Shown: positions 36,224-47,993, numbered from the stretch's first letter. The stretch is DNA of 64,000 nucleotides from Methylobacterium sp. W2 (GCF_020662345.1 NZ_VMOA01000009.1:1-64000); one strand, 5' to 3'. The notes: a model not told the origin generated them from the letters alone. Numbers and translations are program-made.

Positions 36224-36257
36224 AAGCCCTCTCTCCCGGCAAGGGAGAGAGGGCTTT
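36224..36257. terminator. Strong hairpin terminator, bidirectional
   Basis: A perfect 14-bp stem, AAGCCCTCTCTCCC with GGGAGAGAGGGCTT, around the loop GGCAA. It begins 28 bp after the aroF stop. T-rich sequence follows on both strands (TTTCCTATTT on plus, CTTTCAT on minus), so it may also end the small minus-strand gene at 36317. Confidence 0.9.
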
Positions 36258-36316
36258 CCTATTTCACATCCGCCGCGATGCCATCTCGCCGACGGATATT
36301 TACGTTCCGGCGCAGC

Positions 36317-36403
36317 TCAGTGCAGCCAGGACGTGAAGAAGTAGATCAGCAGAATGATCGGCAATGGAATCCCGATCAACCACAGCAAACCGCCCTTCAT
36401 CAT
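36317..36403 (-). CDS. 28-residue single-span membrane peptide
   Basis: The minus strand encodes MMKGGLLWLIGIPLPI then a hydrophobic run ending FFTSWLH and a stop. It is almost entirely one membrane span with positively charged residues only at the start. Ribosome-binding site GGAG sits nine bases before the first ATG, and the gene ends just before a bidirectional terminator. Those signals make a real micro-protein gene likely despite its size. Function unknown; peptides of this kind often bind a membrane complex. Confidence 0.6.
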   Translation of the reverse strand: MMKGGLLWLIGIPLPIILLIYFFTSWLH

Positions 36404-36469
36404 GGTCGTACTCCAACTCTATCCTCGTTTGTTCAACGGAATGTGAGCGGGTCCGGTTCCGAATTCTGT

Positions 36470-37213
36470 CTATAGAACATCCCTCACGTTCCGGCCGCTG
36501 CGCTCGTAGAAGAACGGGATCGGCAGGTACGGCGCGAACCCGCCGGCGATCTGCAACTCCAGCTCGTCGAGGACCACGCGGGTGATTCGCGGCAGGTCGA
36601 GCTCCCGCGCCTCGGCGAAACTCACCCAGGCGAGCTCCACCAATTCGGATGTCGGCGTGACGATCCCCGGCTTCTCGGCGGCCACGGCCTTGCGGTCGAT
36701 GGTGAAGAAGCGCGTATCGAACCGGCGCGGCCGGCCCGGCGGCGTGATCGCCCGCGCCACGAGGTGGAGCGCTTCGAGGTCCGGCATCACCCCGAACTGC
36801 TTGAACGCCTGCCAGCTTCCCTCCGGCGCGGTCTCGGGCGGGCCGTATTCGGTGGTGCCGAGGAAGAGACCGGTCTCCTCGTGGGTCTCGCGGATCGCCG
36901 CCAGGGCGAGCGCCCGCCCGAGGGAGTGCGAGGCGCGGGGCACGCGCTTGACCAGGGCATCCTCGGCCCGCGACGAGAGCGCTCCCGCCACGCTCATGCG
37001 CCGGTCGCCGGGCTCGATCCGCCCGCCGGGAAACACGAACTTGCCGGGCATGAAGGCGAGGCCCTCGTGCCGCTTGCCCATCAGGAATTTGGGATGCCGC
37101 GCCGTGCGGTCGATGATGATGAGGGTCGCCGCGTTGCGGGGCCGCAGAGTGGCGGGGCGCCTGATGGGTTCAGGCGCGGCCGAGGCCGGGGGTAGGATTG
37201 TCGCTTGGTCCAA
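36470..37213 (-). CDS. NUDIX hydrolase
   Basis: A 247-residue NUDIX protein. The Nudix box is split by an insertion: FPGGRIEPGD at about 61-70, then about 37 residues later RETHEETGLF at 108-117. Such inserted boxes occur in the NUDT7/NUDT19-like (CoA diphosphatase) group. I start it at TTG 37213, because GAGGAGGT lies six bases upstream and the longer frame is not protein-like. It overlaps the 3' end of the DUF983 gene by 44 bp, so the two are translated together. Substrate unproven; a nucleoside diphosphate-linked molecule is expected. Confidence 0.82.
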   Translation of the reverse strand: MDQATILPPASAAPEPIRRPATLRPRNAATLIIIDRTARHPKFLMGKRHEGLAFMPGKFVFPGGRIEPGDRRMSVAGALSSRAEDALVKRVPRASHSLGRALALAAIRETHEETGLFLGTTEYGPPETAPEGSWQAFKQFGVMPDLEALHLVARAITPPGRPRRFDTRFFTIDRKAVAAEKPGIVTPTSELVELAWVSFAEARELDLPRITRVVLDELELQIAGGFAPYLPIPFFYERSGRNVRDVL

Positions 37214-37649
37214 GCTGAACCTCCTCGGAGCGCGCAATTGCCACGCTTGGGCCCGTCGGTAGCGTGGCAAAGCCCCCCATGCCAAGGGCGTACTGCAACC
37301 CGACCACGGCGCCCTTCACCGGCTGGAGCAGGGCGAGGGCGGATCCGAGGGTGACGATCGGCCAGAACGAGAGCTGAAACCACAACGGCACGTCGTAGTT
37401 CGTCTCGAGTTCGAGGATGAAATACCCGACGATGTGGCCGATGATGAAGATCACGACGTAGGGCGGCAGGTCGTCGGCCCGGTGGTGGTGGAATTCGAGC
37501 CCGCACTCGTCGCAGGCCGGCCGGACCTTGAGGAACTTGCCGAAGAGCTTGCCTTCGCCGCAATGCGGGCAGCGGCACACGAAGCCGCGAGCCATGGATT
37601 TGACGAGGCCGATGCGTTCACCGGGCCGGGTCTCGACGCTGGCTGTCAT
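37170..37649 (-). CDS. DUF983 family membrane protein
   Basis: A 159-residue protein. A zinc-ribbon start has two Cys pairs (CRCPHCGEG at 25-33 and CDECGLEF at 46-53), followed by two membrane spans (VVIFIIGHIVGYFIL and FQLSFWPIVTLGSALALL). This is the DUF983 pattern, found near cytochrome oxidase genes in some species but not here. The NUDIX gene overlaps its end in another frame. Confidence 0.88.
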   Translation of the reverse strand: MTASVETRPGERIGLVKSMARGFVCRCPHCGEGKLFGKFLKVRPACDECGLEFHHHRADDLPPYVVIFIIGHIVGYFILELETNYDVPLWFQLSFWPIVTLGSALALLQPVKGAVVGLQYALGMGGFATLPTGPSVAIARSEEVQLGPSDNPTPGLGRA

Positions 37650-37687
37650 AGCGATCTACCTTCCGCTTCGGATGTCCAACACCGCAA

Positions 37688-37732
37688 CCTCATCCTGAGA
37701 TGGCCGCGAAGCGGGCCTCGAAGGAGCCCTCC
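37688..37732. repeat. Alphaproteobacterial intergenic palindromic repeat
   Basis: The bases CCTCATCCTGAG, then GCCGCGAAGCGGG, then CCTCGAAGGAG make an imperfect palindrome. I recognise it as the short interspersed element common between genes of Bradyrhizobium and Methylobacterium relatives. It lies in the 198-bp gap between the DUF983 gene and the end of rnr and may act at mRNA 3' ends. The identification is from memory and no second copy was found in the window. Confidence 0.55.
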
Positions 37733-37847
37733 AGCGGCCTCGGAGCCGGCTGGGGCCCACATTCGAGTCCGCTGGCGCGGCGCCCGAGAATTAGGTCGGC
37801 GACTGGGAGGAAACGTTCCGACGATACGCGATCCTACACCAGCCGCC

Positions 37848-40160
<2,313 letters not shown>

Positions 40161-40309
40161 AGGTCTCTGGGCTCGGGGTCGTGTGGCGCGCCGAAACCTC
40201 GAGGCCGGCGCGGGATTGGACAGTTCTCGAAGTCGAACTCTCCATTGTTGGCAAACATGGGACCGTCCGTGCCTCGCGGCAACGCCGTTTGGCGGACGAT
40301 CGTATGTCA

Positions 40310-40636
40310 TCAACCGGTGGAGGCCGATCCGGCGATCCGCTCCACCGCGCAATCGACATCGAATCCGGGATCGAGCAGATCGGCGAGGGTGAACGGGCAG
40401 GCGACCGGCAGGCCGAACGACACCCGGCCTTCCGAAGCCTGGAATTCGGGCGCCTCGGCCTCGCCCACGGCCAGGGTCCAGATCCCATCGATCTTGAGGG
40501 ATTTCGCCGCCTCGGCATCGGAGACCAGGGCGGCATGGGCGCGCCGCGCCTCCTCGCGCCAGCGCAGGCTTTCCGTATCGTCCGAGATCAGGGCCGCCTT
40601 CACGAGACTGGCGAGAAGAGTTTGAAGTGTCGTCAT
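40310..40636 (-). CDS. Hypothetical cytoplasmic protein
   Basis: A 108-residue protein from ATG 40636, with GGAGG eleven bases upstream. It is acidic with helical and strand segments (TLQTLLASLVKAALISDDTE; DGIWTLAVGEAEAPEF; DPGFDVDCAVERIAG). I do not recognise the family. It sits between rnr and the FMN reductase on the same strand; gaps of about 90-150 bp suggest separate transcription. A longer start at 40657 is possible. Confidence 0.55.
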   Translation of the reverse strand: MTTLQTLLASLVKAALISDDTESLRWREEARRAHAALVSDAEAAKSLKIDGIWTLAVGEAEAPEFQASEGRVSFGLPVACPFTLADLLDPGFDVDCAVERIAGSASTG

Positions 40637-40728
40637 TGGTGTTGTGGCCTCCGGCATCCTGGCAGCCCAACGCGCAAGACCCGCGCCGGGCCTCGCATCG
40701 GCGAGGTTTCGGGACGGAGCGCTCTTGC

Positions 40729-41307
40729 TCAGTAGGGGGTGCCCTTCGCGCGCTGCACCTTCAACGCCTCGGCGTGCCAGACGAGTTCGTCGAGGAAGCG
40801 CTTCGCGGCCTTCGACAGCCACTCCTCCTGCGGCACGCCCTCCGCGTCGAGGGCCTTGCCGATGCGCGGAATCGGCAGGAGCGAGGCAATGCTCGGCGCG
40901 CCGAGCTCGGCCATCATTGCCCTCAGCTGCATCGCCGCGCGGACGCCGCCATATTGCCCGGCCGAGTAGCAGACGATGGCCGAGGGCCGCCAGAAATACT
41001 CTTCGAGGAAATGGTCGAGGGTGTTGGAGAGGGCCGGCGGGATCGAATGGTTGTATTCGGCCGACACGACCACGAAGGCGTCCGACCGGCGGTAGAGCGT
41101 GGCGAGCTCTTCCAGCGCGGGGGGGGCCTCGCCCTTGGGATATTCCTTGTACATCCTGTCGAGGAGCGGCAGCTTCAACTCCGCCGGGTCCACCAAGGGC
41201 GCCTCGATGCCGCGTTCCTCCAGCAGCCGGATCACGAAGCGCGCACCGCGCAGGCCCTGCCGCTCACTGCGGACGGAACCGAGGATGACGGGGATCACGA
41301 GGGACAT
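40729..41307 (-). CDS. NADPH-dependent FMN reductase family protein
   Basis: A 192-residue flavodoxin-like protein. It begins with the FMN phosphate loop ILGSVRSERQG, has the middle strand DAFVVVSAEYNHSIPPALSNTLDHF and the loop CYSAGQYGGVRAAMQLR, all standard for the SsuE/chromate reductase-like family. It would reduce FMN or quinones with NADPH. It is monocistronic on the minus strand. Confidence 0.9.
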   Translation of the reverse strand: MSLVIPVILGSVRSERQGLRGARFVIRLLEERGIEAPLVDPAELKLPLLDRMYKEYPKGEAPPALEELATLYRRSDAFVVVSAEYNHSIPPALSNTLDHFLEEYFWRPSAIVCYSAGQYGGVRAAMQLRAMMAELGAPSIASLLPIPRIGKALDAEGVPQEEWLSKAAKRFLDELVWHAEALKVQRAKGTPY

Positions 41308-41414
41308 GATGCTGCTCCGGCAGGGTTGAACGCTGTCGGTCCATCGTATCGCCGGAGACGGATTCTGTCGCGGGTGGTGGGCCGGTCAACGCTTCGCTTG
41401 CCCAGGCCCCATCG

Positions 41415-42263
41415 TCACGCTGCGTTGAGGCAGCACTTCTTGTATTTCTTGCCGCTTCCGCACGGGCAGGGGTCGTTGCGGCCGATCTTCACCGGGTTGC
41501 GGATCGGAAGGCCCGCCCCCTCGGCGGTCCAAGCCAAGGCCCCGATCGGGTCGTCGAACGTGCCGTAGTTCTGTCCGTCGAACCGCTGCAGGTCGTTCGG
41601 CTTCGCGGTCGCCCGGCGCAGGGTGGTGTGAAACCACCCTGCATCGCTGAACTCGTCGCTCAGGCGGCCATCGGCCCGGGCGGCCGTGCTCCGCAGGGCG
41701 AGATCGGCAAAGCCGAGGAGGGCGATGGTCTCCTCCCAGCCGACCCAGGCGACATCGCCCTCGACGGCGGCGCGCTTGTCGTCGAAGCGGACGAGGAGGT
41801 CGTGGGTCTGAGTCCGGTCGATGCGTCCGGTCTGGGTCAGGTAGGCGAGGGCGGCGAAGACCTCGTTGCGGGCAAAGCCGTCCACCGTCGAGTCGAGCAG
41901 CAGCGCGTGCATCGGCGTGACATTGCCGTCGAAGAGGCTGGTGAGCATCTTCGCCATGGTGATGGTGAGGGCATCACCCAGGAGCGCGTCGAGGCCGTCG
42001 GAATCCTGGCGCCGCAGGATACCGAGGAGCGGGGCGAAGGCCCGCGTGTCGCCGGCCGCCGCCAGGATATGAAGCCCCCAGAACAGCAGGTTGCCCTGTT
42101 CCTCGTCGAGATCCTTGCCCTCCGCCGCCAGGGTCAGGACGGCGAGGACGGGTTCGGCGACGTCGGAGGGGTTCGCCAGGGCTTGGAGCATCGCCTCCTT
42201 CGGCAGATGCTTGGCGGCCGACAAGACGTCGATCAGTTCCTGGTTCGCCATGTGATCCGCCAT
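41415..42263 (-). CDS. DUF1186-like protein with C-terminal SEC-C zinc motif
   Basis: A 282-residue protein. The long helical body is built of repeated short helices ([43 protein letters not shown]), in the DUF1186 manner. The end is a SEC-C motif, [18 protein letters not shown], which binds one zinc ion and in SecA contacts SecB and ribosomes. The start ATG 42263 has AAGGAAG upstream; an in-frame ATG 12 bases later is possible. It lies 38 bp upstream of the pheT stop on the same strand. Role unknown, perhaps near the ribosome or translocon. Confidence 0.78.
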   Translation of the reverse strand: MADHMANQELIDVLSAAKHLPKEAMLQALANPSDVAEPVLAVLTLAAEGKDLDEEQGNLLFWGLHILAAAGDTRAFAPLLGILRRQDSDGLDALLGDALTITMAKMLTSLFDGNVTPMHALLLDSTVDGFARNEVFAALAYLTQTGRIDRTQTHDLLVRFDDKRAAVEGDVAWVGWEETIALLGFADLALRSTAARADGRLSDEFSDAGWFHTTLRRATAKPNDLQRFDGQNYGTFDDPIGALAWTAEGAGLPIRNPVKIGRNDPCPCGSGKKYKKCCLNAA

Positions 42264-42301
42264 GCGGTCGGCTTCCTTGTCTGGGATCCTACGAGCCGAT
42301 T

Positions 42302-44725
42302 TCAGCCTCTCAAAGTCGCGCCGGTCTTGCGGGCGACCTCGGCGACGATCTTGGCCGTCACGGCCTCGATCTCCGCATCGGTGAGGGTGCGCTCCACCGG
42401 CTGGAGCCTCACCGCGATGGCGACGGATTTCGCGCCTTCGGGGATGCCCGTCCCCTCGTAGATGTCGAAGACGTCGATCCCGGCGATGAGCTTGCGCTCG
42501 GCACTTTGCGCCGCCTTCACCACGTCGCCCGCCGCCACGTCGCGCCCGACCACGAAGGCGAAGTCGCGGGAGATCGGCTGGAAATCGGACAAGGCGAGAG
42601 CGGGCTTGACCTTGGTCGGGCGGTATTTCGGCAGGGGGATCGCATCCAGGGTGATCTCGAAGGCGACGAGCGTGCCCTTCAGGTCGAGCGCCTTCATCAC
42701 GCGGGGGTGGATCTCGCCGAAATAGCCGATCTGGTTCTTCGGCCCGAACTGCATCGTGCCGGACCGTCCGGGATGCAGCCAGCCGGGGCCACCCGCCACG
42801 ATCTGAAGACCGCCGGTCGGCACGCCAAGTGCGGAGAGGAGCGCCAGGGCGTCGGCCTTGGCTTCGAACGCATCGACGGGGGCGGCGGCGCCCGCCCAAT
42901 GGCGGCCGGCGCCGTCGTGGCGTGCGGTGCCCCGCCGTATGGCCGTGGCGCGGATCGACTGGCCCTCGGGCTGGTCGCTCTCGAAGCACTGGCCGACTTC
43001 GAACAGGGCGACGTCGCCGTAGCCCCGGTCGGCATTGCGCTGGGCCGCCCGGAGCAGGCCCGGCACCAGGCTCGGGCGCATGTCGGAGAGATCGGCGGCG
43101 ATGGGGTTGGCCAGCGCCAGATCCGCCTTGCCGCCGCCGAACAGGACGGCGTCGTCATGCGGGATGAACGACCACGTCACCGCCTCCACGAGGCCGCGCG
43201 TCGCCAGAGCGCGCTTGGCGAGACGCGTGCGCTTCTGCAGGGGCGTCAGCGTCGCCTTGCCGATAGCGGCATCGCCGCGCGCCAGCGGCTTCGGCTCGAT
43301 CCGGTCAAGGCCGGCGATGCGGATGATCTCCTCCACGAGATCGGCCTTGCCCTCCACATCCGGGCGCCAGGACGGGGTGAGGACCTTCACCCGGTCGCCT
43401 GCGCCGGCCACGTGGAAGCCGAGGGTCTCCAGCGTCACCTTCATCTCGGCGCGGGACAGCTCGATCCCCGCAAGGCGGCGGGTCTCGGTCCAGGGAAAAT
43501 CGATGACCCGCTCGGTCTCGGGCAAGTCACCGGCGATCACCGCCTCGCTCGGCGTGCCGCCGCAGATCTCGACGACCATGCGGGTGGCGAGATCGAGCCC
43601 CGGCAGGGCGAAGACGGGATCGACGCCGCGCTCGAAGCGGTAGCGCGCATCGGTGATGATGCCGAGGCGCCGCCCGGTCTGGGCGATGTTCACCGGGTCC
43701 CACAGGGCGGATTCGATGATGACGTCCACGGTGCCGTCATCGCAGCCGGAGGCCTCACCGCCGATGATGCCGCCGATGGATTCGGGGCCGTTGTCGTCGG
43801 CGATGACGACGATGCCGTCATCGAGCGCATAGGTCTTGCCGTCGAGGGCCTTCAGGCTCTCGCCGTCGCGGGCGCGACGGACCGTGAGAGCGCCCTTCAC
43901 CTTGGCCGCATCGAAGACGTGGAGCGGGCGGCCGCGATCGAAGGTCAGGTAGTTGGTGATGTCGACGAGGGCATTGATCGGGCGAAGGCCGATGGCGCGC
44001 AGGCGCGCCTGCATCCAGTCGGGGGAGGGGCCGTTCTTCACGCCGCGCACGAGGCGCAGGGCGAAATACGGGCACAATCCCTTGTCCGCGGGCTCGAAAT
44101 CGAGGGACACCGGCACGGGGCACTCGCCTTCGCCGCGCACAGGCGGCATCGGCTCGCGCTTCAACACGCCGATGCCGGCGGCCGACAGGTCGCGGGCGAT
44201 GCCGTGGATCGAGGTGCAATCCGGGCGGTTCGGGGTGAGGTTGATCTCGATGACCGGATCGTCGAGCCCGGCATAGAGCGCGTAGGCCTGGCCCACCGGG
44301 GCGTCCGCCGGCAGGTCCAGGATGCCGTCATGGTCGTCACCGAGGCCGAGCTCGGCCCCGGAGCAGAGCATGCCCCGGCTCTCGACGCCGCGAATGCTCC
44401 CCACCGACAGGGTGATGTTCTTGCCCGGCACGTAGGTGCCCGGCGGCGCGAAGACCGACTTCATCCCGGCCCGCGCATTCGGCGCTCCGCAGACGACCTG
44501 CAGAGGCTGTCCGTCGCCGGCATCCACCGTGCAGACACGCAGGCGGTCGGCATTGGGGTGCTGCTCGGCCGTGAGCACATGGGCGACGACATAGGGGGCG
44601 AGCGACGCCGCCTTGTCCTCGATGCCTTCGACCTCGAGGCCGATCCGCGTCAGCGTCTCGGAGATGTTCTCCAGGGACGACTCGGTCTCGAGGTGTTCCT
44701 TGAGCCAGGAGAGGGTGAATTTCAT
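42302..44725 (-). CDS. pheT: Phenylalanine-tRNA ligase beta subunit
   Basis: An 807-residue bacterial-type PheT. It begins [13 protein letters not shown], then has the tRNA-binding OB domain (about 40-150), the B3/B4 editing region, the B5 domain, the catalytic-like core ([19 protein letters not shown]) and the C-terminal anticodon-binding FDX-ACB domain. It forms the a2b2 enzyme with PheS. It is separated from pheS by two small genes in the same direction, which is unusual. Confidence 0.96.
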   Translation of the reverse strand: MKFTLSWLKEHLETESSLENISETLTRIGLEVEGIEDKAASLAPYVVAHVLTAEQHPNADRLRVCTVDAGDGQPLQVVCGAPNARAGMKSVFAPPGTYVPGKNITLSVGSIRGVESRGMLCSGAELGLGDDHDGILDLPADAPVGQAYALYAGLDDPVIEINLTPNRPDCTSIHGIARDLSAAGIGVLKREPMPPVRGEGECPVPVSLDFEPADKGLCPYFALRLVRGVKNGPSPDWMQARLRAIGLRPINALVDITNYLTFDRGRPLHVFDAAKVKGALTVRRARDGESLKALDGKTYALDDGIVVIADDNGPESIGGIIGGEASGCDDGTVDVIIESALWDPVNIAQTGRRLGIITDARYRFERGVDPVFALPGLDLATRMVVEICGGTPSEAVIAGDLPETERVIDFPWTETRRLAGIELSRAEMKVTLETLGFHVAGAGDRVKVLTPSWRPDVEGKADLVEEIIRIAGLDRIEPKPLARGDAAIGKATLTPLQKRTRLAKRALATRGLVEAVTWSFIPHDDAVLFGGGKADLALANPIAADLSDMRPSLVPGLLRAAQRNADRGYGDVALFEVGQCFESDQPEGQSIRATAIRRGTARHDGAGRHWAGAAAPVDAFEAKADALALLSALGVPTGGLQIVAGGPGWLHPGRSGTMQFGPKNQIGYFGEIHPRVMKALDLKGTLVAFEITLDAIPLPKYRPTKVKPALALSDFQPISRDFAFVVGRDVAAGDVVKAAQSAERKLIAGIDVFDIYEGTGIPEGAKSVAIAVRLQPVERTLTDAEIEAVTAKIVAEVARKTGATLRG

Positions 44726-44742
44726 GGGTTCGTCTCTTCGGC

Positions 44743-45228
44743 TCAGAGGGGCCGGGTTCTGGCGATCAGGAGAACCGCAAGCTTCTTGCGGTCGGGGGTC
44801 GTGAGAGATTCGATCAACGTCACGGTCCGTTCCGCGAGTTCGATGTGGCGCAACGTCTCGTCATGACGAACTTTCAGAGTAGGCGCAGAATAGTCGGCGG
44901 CGTTTCGGGCCTCCTGCAAAGTCAGGAAGTTATTGCCGATATCGGTAACCGTCGATCCGATCAGGTTCGCATCCCGGCTGTTGAGACGCTTCTTTGCCGT
45001 TCCATGATCAAGCAGGCGATAGATCGGTTCGACGATGTCGTTCTCCTGGGTCCACCCGATCAGCTCGCTCGCGCAGATGAAGCAGAGAGCGTGGAAGACA
45101 GAATAATAGGCCCCACTGATCGCCCGGCGCATGGCCGCTTTACGAAGGTTGACCCGGCCGCGCGTGTCCGCGAGCGCGCGGGACGTTTCGAGCAGATCGT
45201 AGACAAGTGGATTGCCAAGCCTCGGCAT
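44743..45228 (-). CDS. HEPN-domain (UPF0332-like) protein inside the phe operon
   Basis: A 161-residue all-helical protein. The first signature, [21 protein letters not shown] (about 34-54), and the second, [11 protein letters not shown] (about 117), match the UPF0332/HEPN pattern. HEPN RNases use R-x(4-6)-H; here the position reads RNAADY, so catalysis may be lost or altered. Its ATG overlaps the stop of the upstream small gene by one base (TGATG), and pheT follows after 17 bp. HEPN proteins are often toxins paired with an antitoxin, and this pair may work that way or bind tRNA; both are inference. Confidence 0.75.
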   Translation of the reverse strand: MPRLGNPLVYDLLETSRALADTRGRVNLRKAAMRRAISGAYYSVFHALCFICASELIGWTQENDIVEPIYRLLDHGTAKKRLNSRDANLIGSTVTDIGNNFLTLQEARNAADYSAPTLKVRHDETLRHIELAERTVTLIESLTTPDRKKLAVLLIARTRPL

Positions 45229-45536
45229 CAGTGCCGGTCCGACATCGTATCCGAAGGGTCATCGCCGAGCACTTCGTCATCCGGATAGTCGTAGCGGATG
45301 TATGGAAATCGCTCCTCGCCCCTGTCGAGGAGGCGCCTACGCAAGGACGACAGCGCCCTGGTCGAGGCTTCTCCGCTGGTCACTCCTGCCTGCGGCCTGA
45401 AATGCGCCGTCACGTAGAGCGAGGGCTCGCCGTCGAAATCGGGCGCCGGGCGGACATCGGCGCGCTCGAACCCGTGGGGCCCGAGCGTTTCCCGCAGCAC
45501 CTCGTTGGCGACCTGTCGGATCTCCTGCTCGGTCAT
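45228..45536 (-). CDS. Small partner protein of the HEPN gene
   Basis: A 102-residue acidic protein with a good ribosome-binding site (GGAGGG seven bases before ATG 45536). Features are an N-terminal helix (TEQEIRQVANEVLRETLG), a two-strand segment (FDGEPSLYVTAHFRPQ), a basic helix (TRALSSLRRRLLDRGEERF) and an Asp-rich tail. It lacks the GS..SD nucleotidyltransferase motif of the usual MNT partners, so it is not a classical MNT antitoxin. It is coupled to the HEPN gene by a one-base overlap and lies 22 bp after pheS. No function can be assigned. Confidence 0.7.
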   Translation of the reverse strand: MTEQEIRQVANEVLRETLGPHGFERADVRPAPDFDGEPSLYVTAHFRPQAGVTSGEASTRALSSLRRRLLDRGEERFPYIRYDYPDDEVLGDDPSDTMSDRH

Positions 45537-45558
45537 GCGCGATCCCTCCCTCGGTACT

Positions 45559-46641
45559 TCAACTCGTCAGCCCGGCCACCAAGCTCGGGATGTCCAGCGG
45601 GCGGAAGCCGTAATGCTCCAGCCAGCGCACATCCGCCTCGAAGAACGGGCGCAGATCGGGCGTGCCGTATTTCAGCATCGCGATCCGGTCGATGCCCATG
45701 CCGAAGGCGAAGCCCTGGAGGAAGTCGGGGTCGTAGCCGCAATTCCTGAGCACGTTCGGATGGACCATGCCGCAGCCGAGGATCTCGAGCCAGTCGGTGC
45801 CTTCGCCGAAGCGGATCTCGCCGCCTTTGCGCGAACACTGGATGTCGACCTCCGCCGACGGCTCGGTGAAGGGGAAGAACGACGGTCGGAACCGCATCTT
45901 CACCGCCTCGACCTCGAAGAACGTGCGGCAGAACTCCTCCAGCACCCATTTCAGGTTGGCGATGGTGGCGCTCTTGTCGATCACCAGCCCCTCCACCTGA
46001 TGGAACATCGGCGTGTGGGTCTGGTCGGAATCGTGGCGATAGGTGCGGCCGGGGCAGATCACCCGGATCGGCGGCTCCTGGGCCCGCATGGTGCGGATCT
46101 GGACCGGAGACGTATGGGTGCGCAGCACCTTGCGCTGGCCGTTGCGGTCGGGGGCCAGGAAGAACGTGTCGTGCATCTCGCGCGCCGGATGGCCGGGCGG
46201 GAAGTTGAGGGCGGTGAAATTGTAATCGTCGGTCTCGATGTCCGGACCTTCCGCCACCGAGAAGCCCATATCGGCGAAGATCGCGGTGATCTCGTCCATG
46301 ACCTGGCTGATCGGATGGATGCGCCCGCGCGTTTCCGGCGCCTCGCGCACCGGCAGGGTGACGTCGATCCGCTCCGCCGCGAGGCGAGCTTCGAGGGCGG
46401 CCTCGGCAAGCGCATCACGCCGCGTGGCGATGGCGCCCTGGACCCTGTCGCGCAGGCCGTTGATGAGCGGACCGCGCTCCTTGCGCTCGTCCGGCGTCAT
46501 GCTGCCGAGGGTCTTGAGCAGGTCGGAGATCGAGCCCTTCTTGCCGAGCGCCGCGACGCGCACGGCATCGAGAGAGGCCTCGTCGGACGCGCTGCCGACC
46601 TGCCCGAGCAGATCGCCTTCGAGGGTTTCGAGATCGGTCAT
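45559..46641 (-). CDS. pheS: Phenylalanine-tRNA ligase alpha subunit
   Basis: A 360-residue class II synthetase subunit. The N-terminal coiled coil binds tRNA (about 1-95). The catalytic core has [51 protein letters not shown] and the motif 3 region [14 protein letters not shown]. The ATG at 46641 begins the family-like MTDLETLEG; upstream residues are not coding. A terminator for rplT lies 111 bp upstream, so pheS should have its own promoter in that gap. Confidence 0.96.
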   Translation of the reverse strand: MTDLETLEGDLLGQVGSASDEASLDAVRVAALGKKGSISDLLKTLGSMTPDERKERGPLINGLRDRVQGAIATRRDALAEAALEARLAAERIDVTLPVREAPETRGRIHPISQVMDEITAIFADMGFSVAEGPDIETDDYNFTALNFPPGHPAREMHDTFFLAPDRNGQRKVLRTHTSPVQIRTMRAQEPPIRVICPGRTYRHDSDQTHTPMFHQVEGLVIDKSATIANLKWVLEEFCRTFFEVEAVKMRFRPSFFPFTEPSAEVDIQCSRKGGEIRFGEGTDWLEILGCGMVHPNVLRNCGYDPDFLQGFAFGMGIDRIAMLKYGTPDLRPFFEADVRWLEHYGFRPLDIPSLVAGLTS

Positions 46642-46751
46642 CGGTTCAAACCACCGGTTGGCATCTGGCCTTCGGATCGTGTGCGGCCCCCGCGAGCGGT
46701 TTTGCGGGTAAGCGCCGCCAATGCAAGCACGCCTGCCGACGATCCTTTGCG

Positions 46752-46787
46752 AAAAACGAAGGCGCGGCACCTTTCGGTCCGCGCCTT
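46752..46787 (-). terminator. Rho-independent terminator of rpmI-rplT
   Basis: On the minus strand GGCGCGG and CCGCGCC (stem bases 46761-46767 and 46779-46785, extended by an AA/TT pair) enclose a short loop that can itself pair as ACC-GAAA-GGT. A T run (46752-46756) follows on that strand. It ends the ribosomal protein transcript 54 bp after the rplT stop. Confidence 0.88.
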
Positions 46788-46840
46788 TCGCATCGACGAA
46801 TGAGAGGGCGAATGAACGCGCCTCAGGCAGCCTTCAAGGT

Positions 46841-47215
46841 TCAGGCAGCCTTGGCGAGATCCGGGAGAGCGGCCTTGGCCTTCTCCACCACCACCGCGAA
46901 GCTGGCCGGCTCGTGAATGGCGAGCTCGGACAGAGCCTTGCGGTCCACCTCGATGCCGGACTTCGCGAGACCGTTGATGAAGCGCGAGTATGTCAGGCCG
47001 TGCTCGCGGACAGCGGCGTTGAGGCGCTGGATCCAGAGAGCGCGGAACGTGCGCTTCTTATTCTTACGATCGCGGTAGGCATACTGCATGCCCTTCTCGA
47101 CCGCCTGCTTGGCGATCCGGATCGTGTTCTTGCGCCGGCCGTAATAACCACGGGCGGCCTTGAGGACTTTCTTGTGCTTTGCGTGACTGGTCACGCCGCG
47201 CTTGACGCGGGCCAT
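46841..47215 (-). CDS. rplT: 50S ribosomal protein L20
   Basis: A 124-residue, very basic protein with the standard start [19 protein letters not shown] and conserved [37 protein letters not shown] precedes its ATG. L20 binds 23S rRNA early in 50S assembly and in many bacteria represses its own operon. It follows rpmI by 46 bp. Confidence 0.98.
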   Translation of the reverse strand: MARVKRGVTSHAKHKKVLKAARGYYGRRKNTIRIAKQAVEKGMQYAYRDRKNKKRTFRALWIQRLNAAVREHGLTYSRFINGLAKSGIEVDRKALSELAIHEPASFAVVVEKAKAALPDLAKAA

Positions 47216-47261
47216 GGGTTCTCTCCTGGATTACGAAAACAGTATCGGCTGCGGCGAAGGA

Positions 47262-47465
47262 TTACCGGCTGTTGGGCAGGAAATACTTCTTCACGTTGGC
47301 AGCATCGCCCTCGAACAGGGTGGTGGTGCCGCGCAGGTTGCGGATCTGCTTCGTCGTCCGCTTGATCATTCCGTGGCGCTTGCCGGCCTGGGCATACATG
47401 ACCTTGCCGGTGCCGGTGATCTTGAAGCGCTTCTTCGCGCCCGACTTGGTTTTCAGCTTGGGCAT
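47262..47465 (-). CDS. rpmI: 50S ribosomal protein L35
   Basis: A 67-residue basic protein: [20 protein letters not shown] at the start and [19 protein letters not shown]-type end. AGGAG eight bases before ATG 47465 sets the start. Usually infC lies upstream; here it does not, so rpmI-rplT is a separate two-gene operon with its promoter in the 317 bp before it. Confidence 0.97.
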   Translation of the reverse strand: MPKLKTKSGAKKRFKITGTGKVMYAQAGKRHGMIKRTTKQIRNLRGTTTLFEGDAANVKKYFLPNSR

Positions 47466-47782
47466 TTGGCTCTCCTGAACGCGCATGCCCTCCGACCCTG
47501 GGACAGGTCGAAGGCGTGCGCTCGGTTGATGCTTCTGATGGAGCAGCACGAACCGCCACGGCAGCCCTATCGGCCGGGCGGTTCAACGCGAGGGGGCGTA
47601 TGACAGAAAAGAGACGTGGTTTCAATGGCGGCGGCGCACGCCGGGCCGTCGACCCTCCCGCTCGCTCCCTCCTCGAAACGACGGTGACCGGATTTTCATG
47701 GAAATGCGGCGTCCGGTTGCTTGACAGGCCGGGGTGCGGAAACTAGACCCCCGACACCGCCGGAAACGGGGCGGGACGCCGT
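47466..47782. other. Divergent region between rpmI and tRNA-Asp
   Basis: A 317-bp gene-free stretch. It must hold the rpmI-rplT promoter and leader on the minus strand, possibly with an L20 binding site, and it carries the tRNA-Asp promoter on the plus strand. The short frame at 47516-47746 has no family match or ribosome-binding site and is not called. Confidence 0.5.
47721..47749 (+). promoter_or_regulatory. Promoter of the tRNA-Asp pair
   Basis: Consensus TTGACA (47721-47726) is followed after exactly 17 bp by TAGACC (47744-47749). The first tRNA-Asp begins 33 bases after the -10 box. Both tRNA genes are probably one transcript, since no promoter is evident in the 57 bp between them. Confidence 0.72.
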
Positions 47783-47859
47783 GCGGGCGTAGCTCAGTTG
47801 GTTAGAGTGCCGGCCTGTCACGCCGGAGGTCGCGGGTTCGAGTCCCGTCGCCCGCGCCA
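47783..47859 (+). tRNA. tRNA-Asp (anticodon GTC), copy 1
   Basis: A 77-nt cloverleaf: acceptor GCGGGCG pairing CGCCCGC, D-arm TAGCTCAGTTGGTTAGAG, anticodon loop CTGTCAC giving GTC, T-loop GGTTCGAGTCC, encoded CCA. Confidence 0.98.
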
Positions 47860-47916
47860 CGTCCATCATCGACATGCGTTGTGTTGGACGATCCGAATGC
47901 CCGGCTACCCAGATAC

Positions 47917-47993
47917 GCGGGCGTAGCTCAGTTGGTTAGAGTGCCGGCCTGTCACGCCGGAGGTCGCGGGTTCGAGTCCCGTCGCCCGCGCCA
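47917..47993 (+). tRNA. tRNA-Asp (anticodon GTC), copy 2
   Basis: Identical to copy 1 over all 77 nt and 57 bp downstream of it, so a recent tandem duplication or gene conversion. The spacer is not duplicated. Confidence 0.98.

Noticed and set aside
47783-47993. The identical tRNA-Asp pair as attachment sites of a small element
   Set aside because: Only 57 bp lie between them and there is no integrase; a simple tandem duplication explains it.
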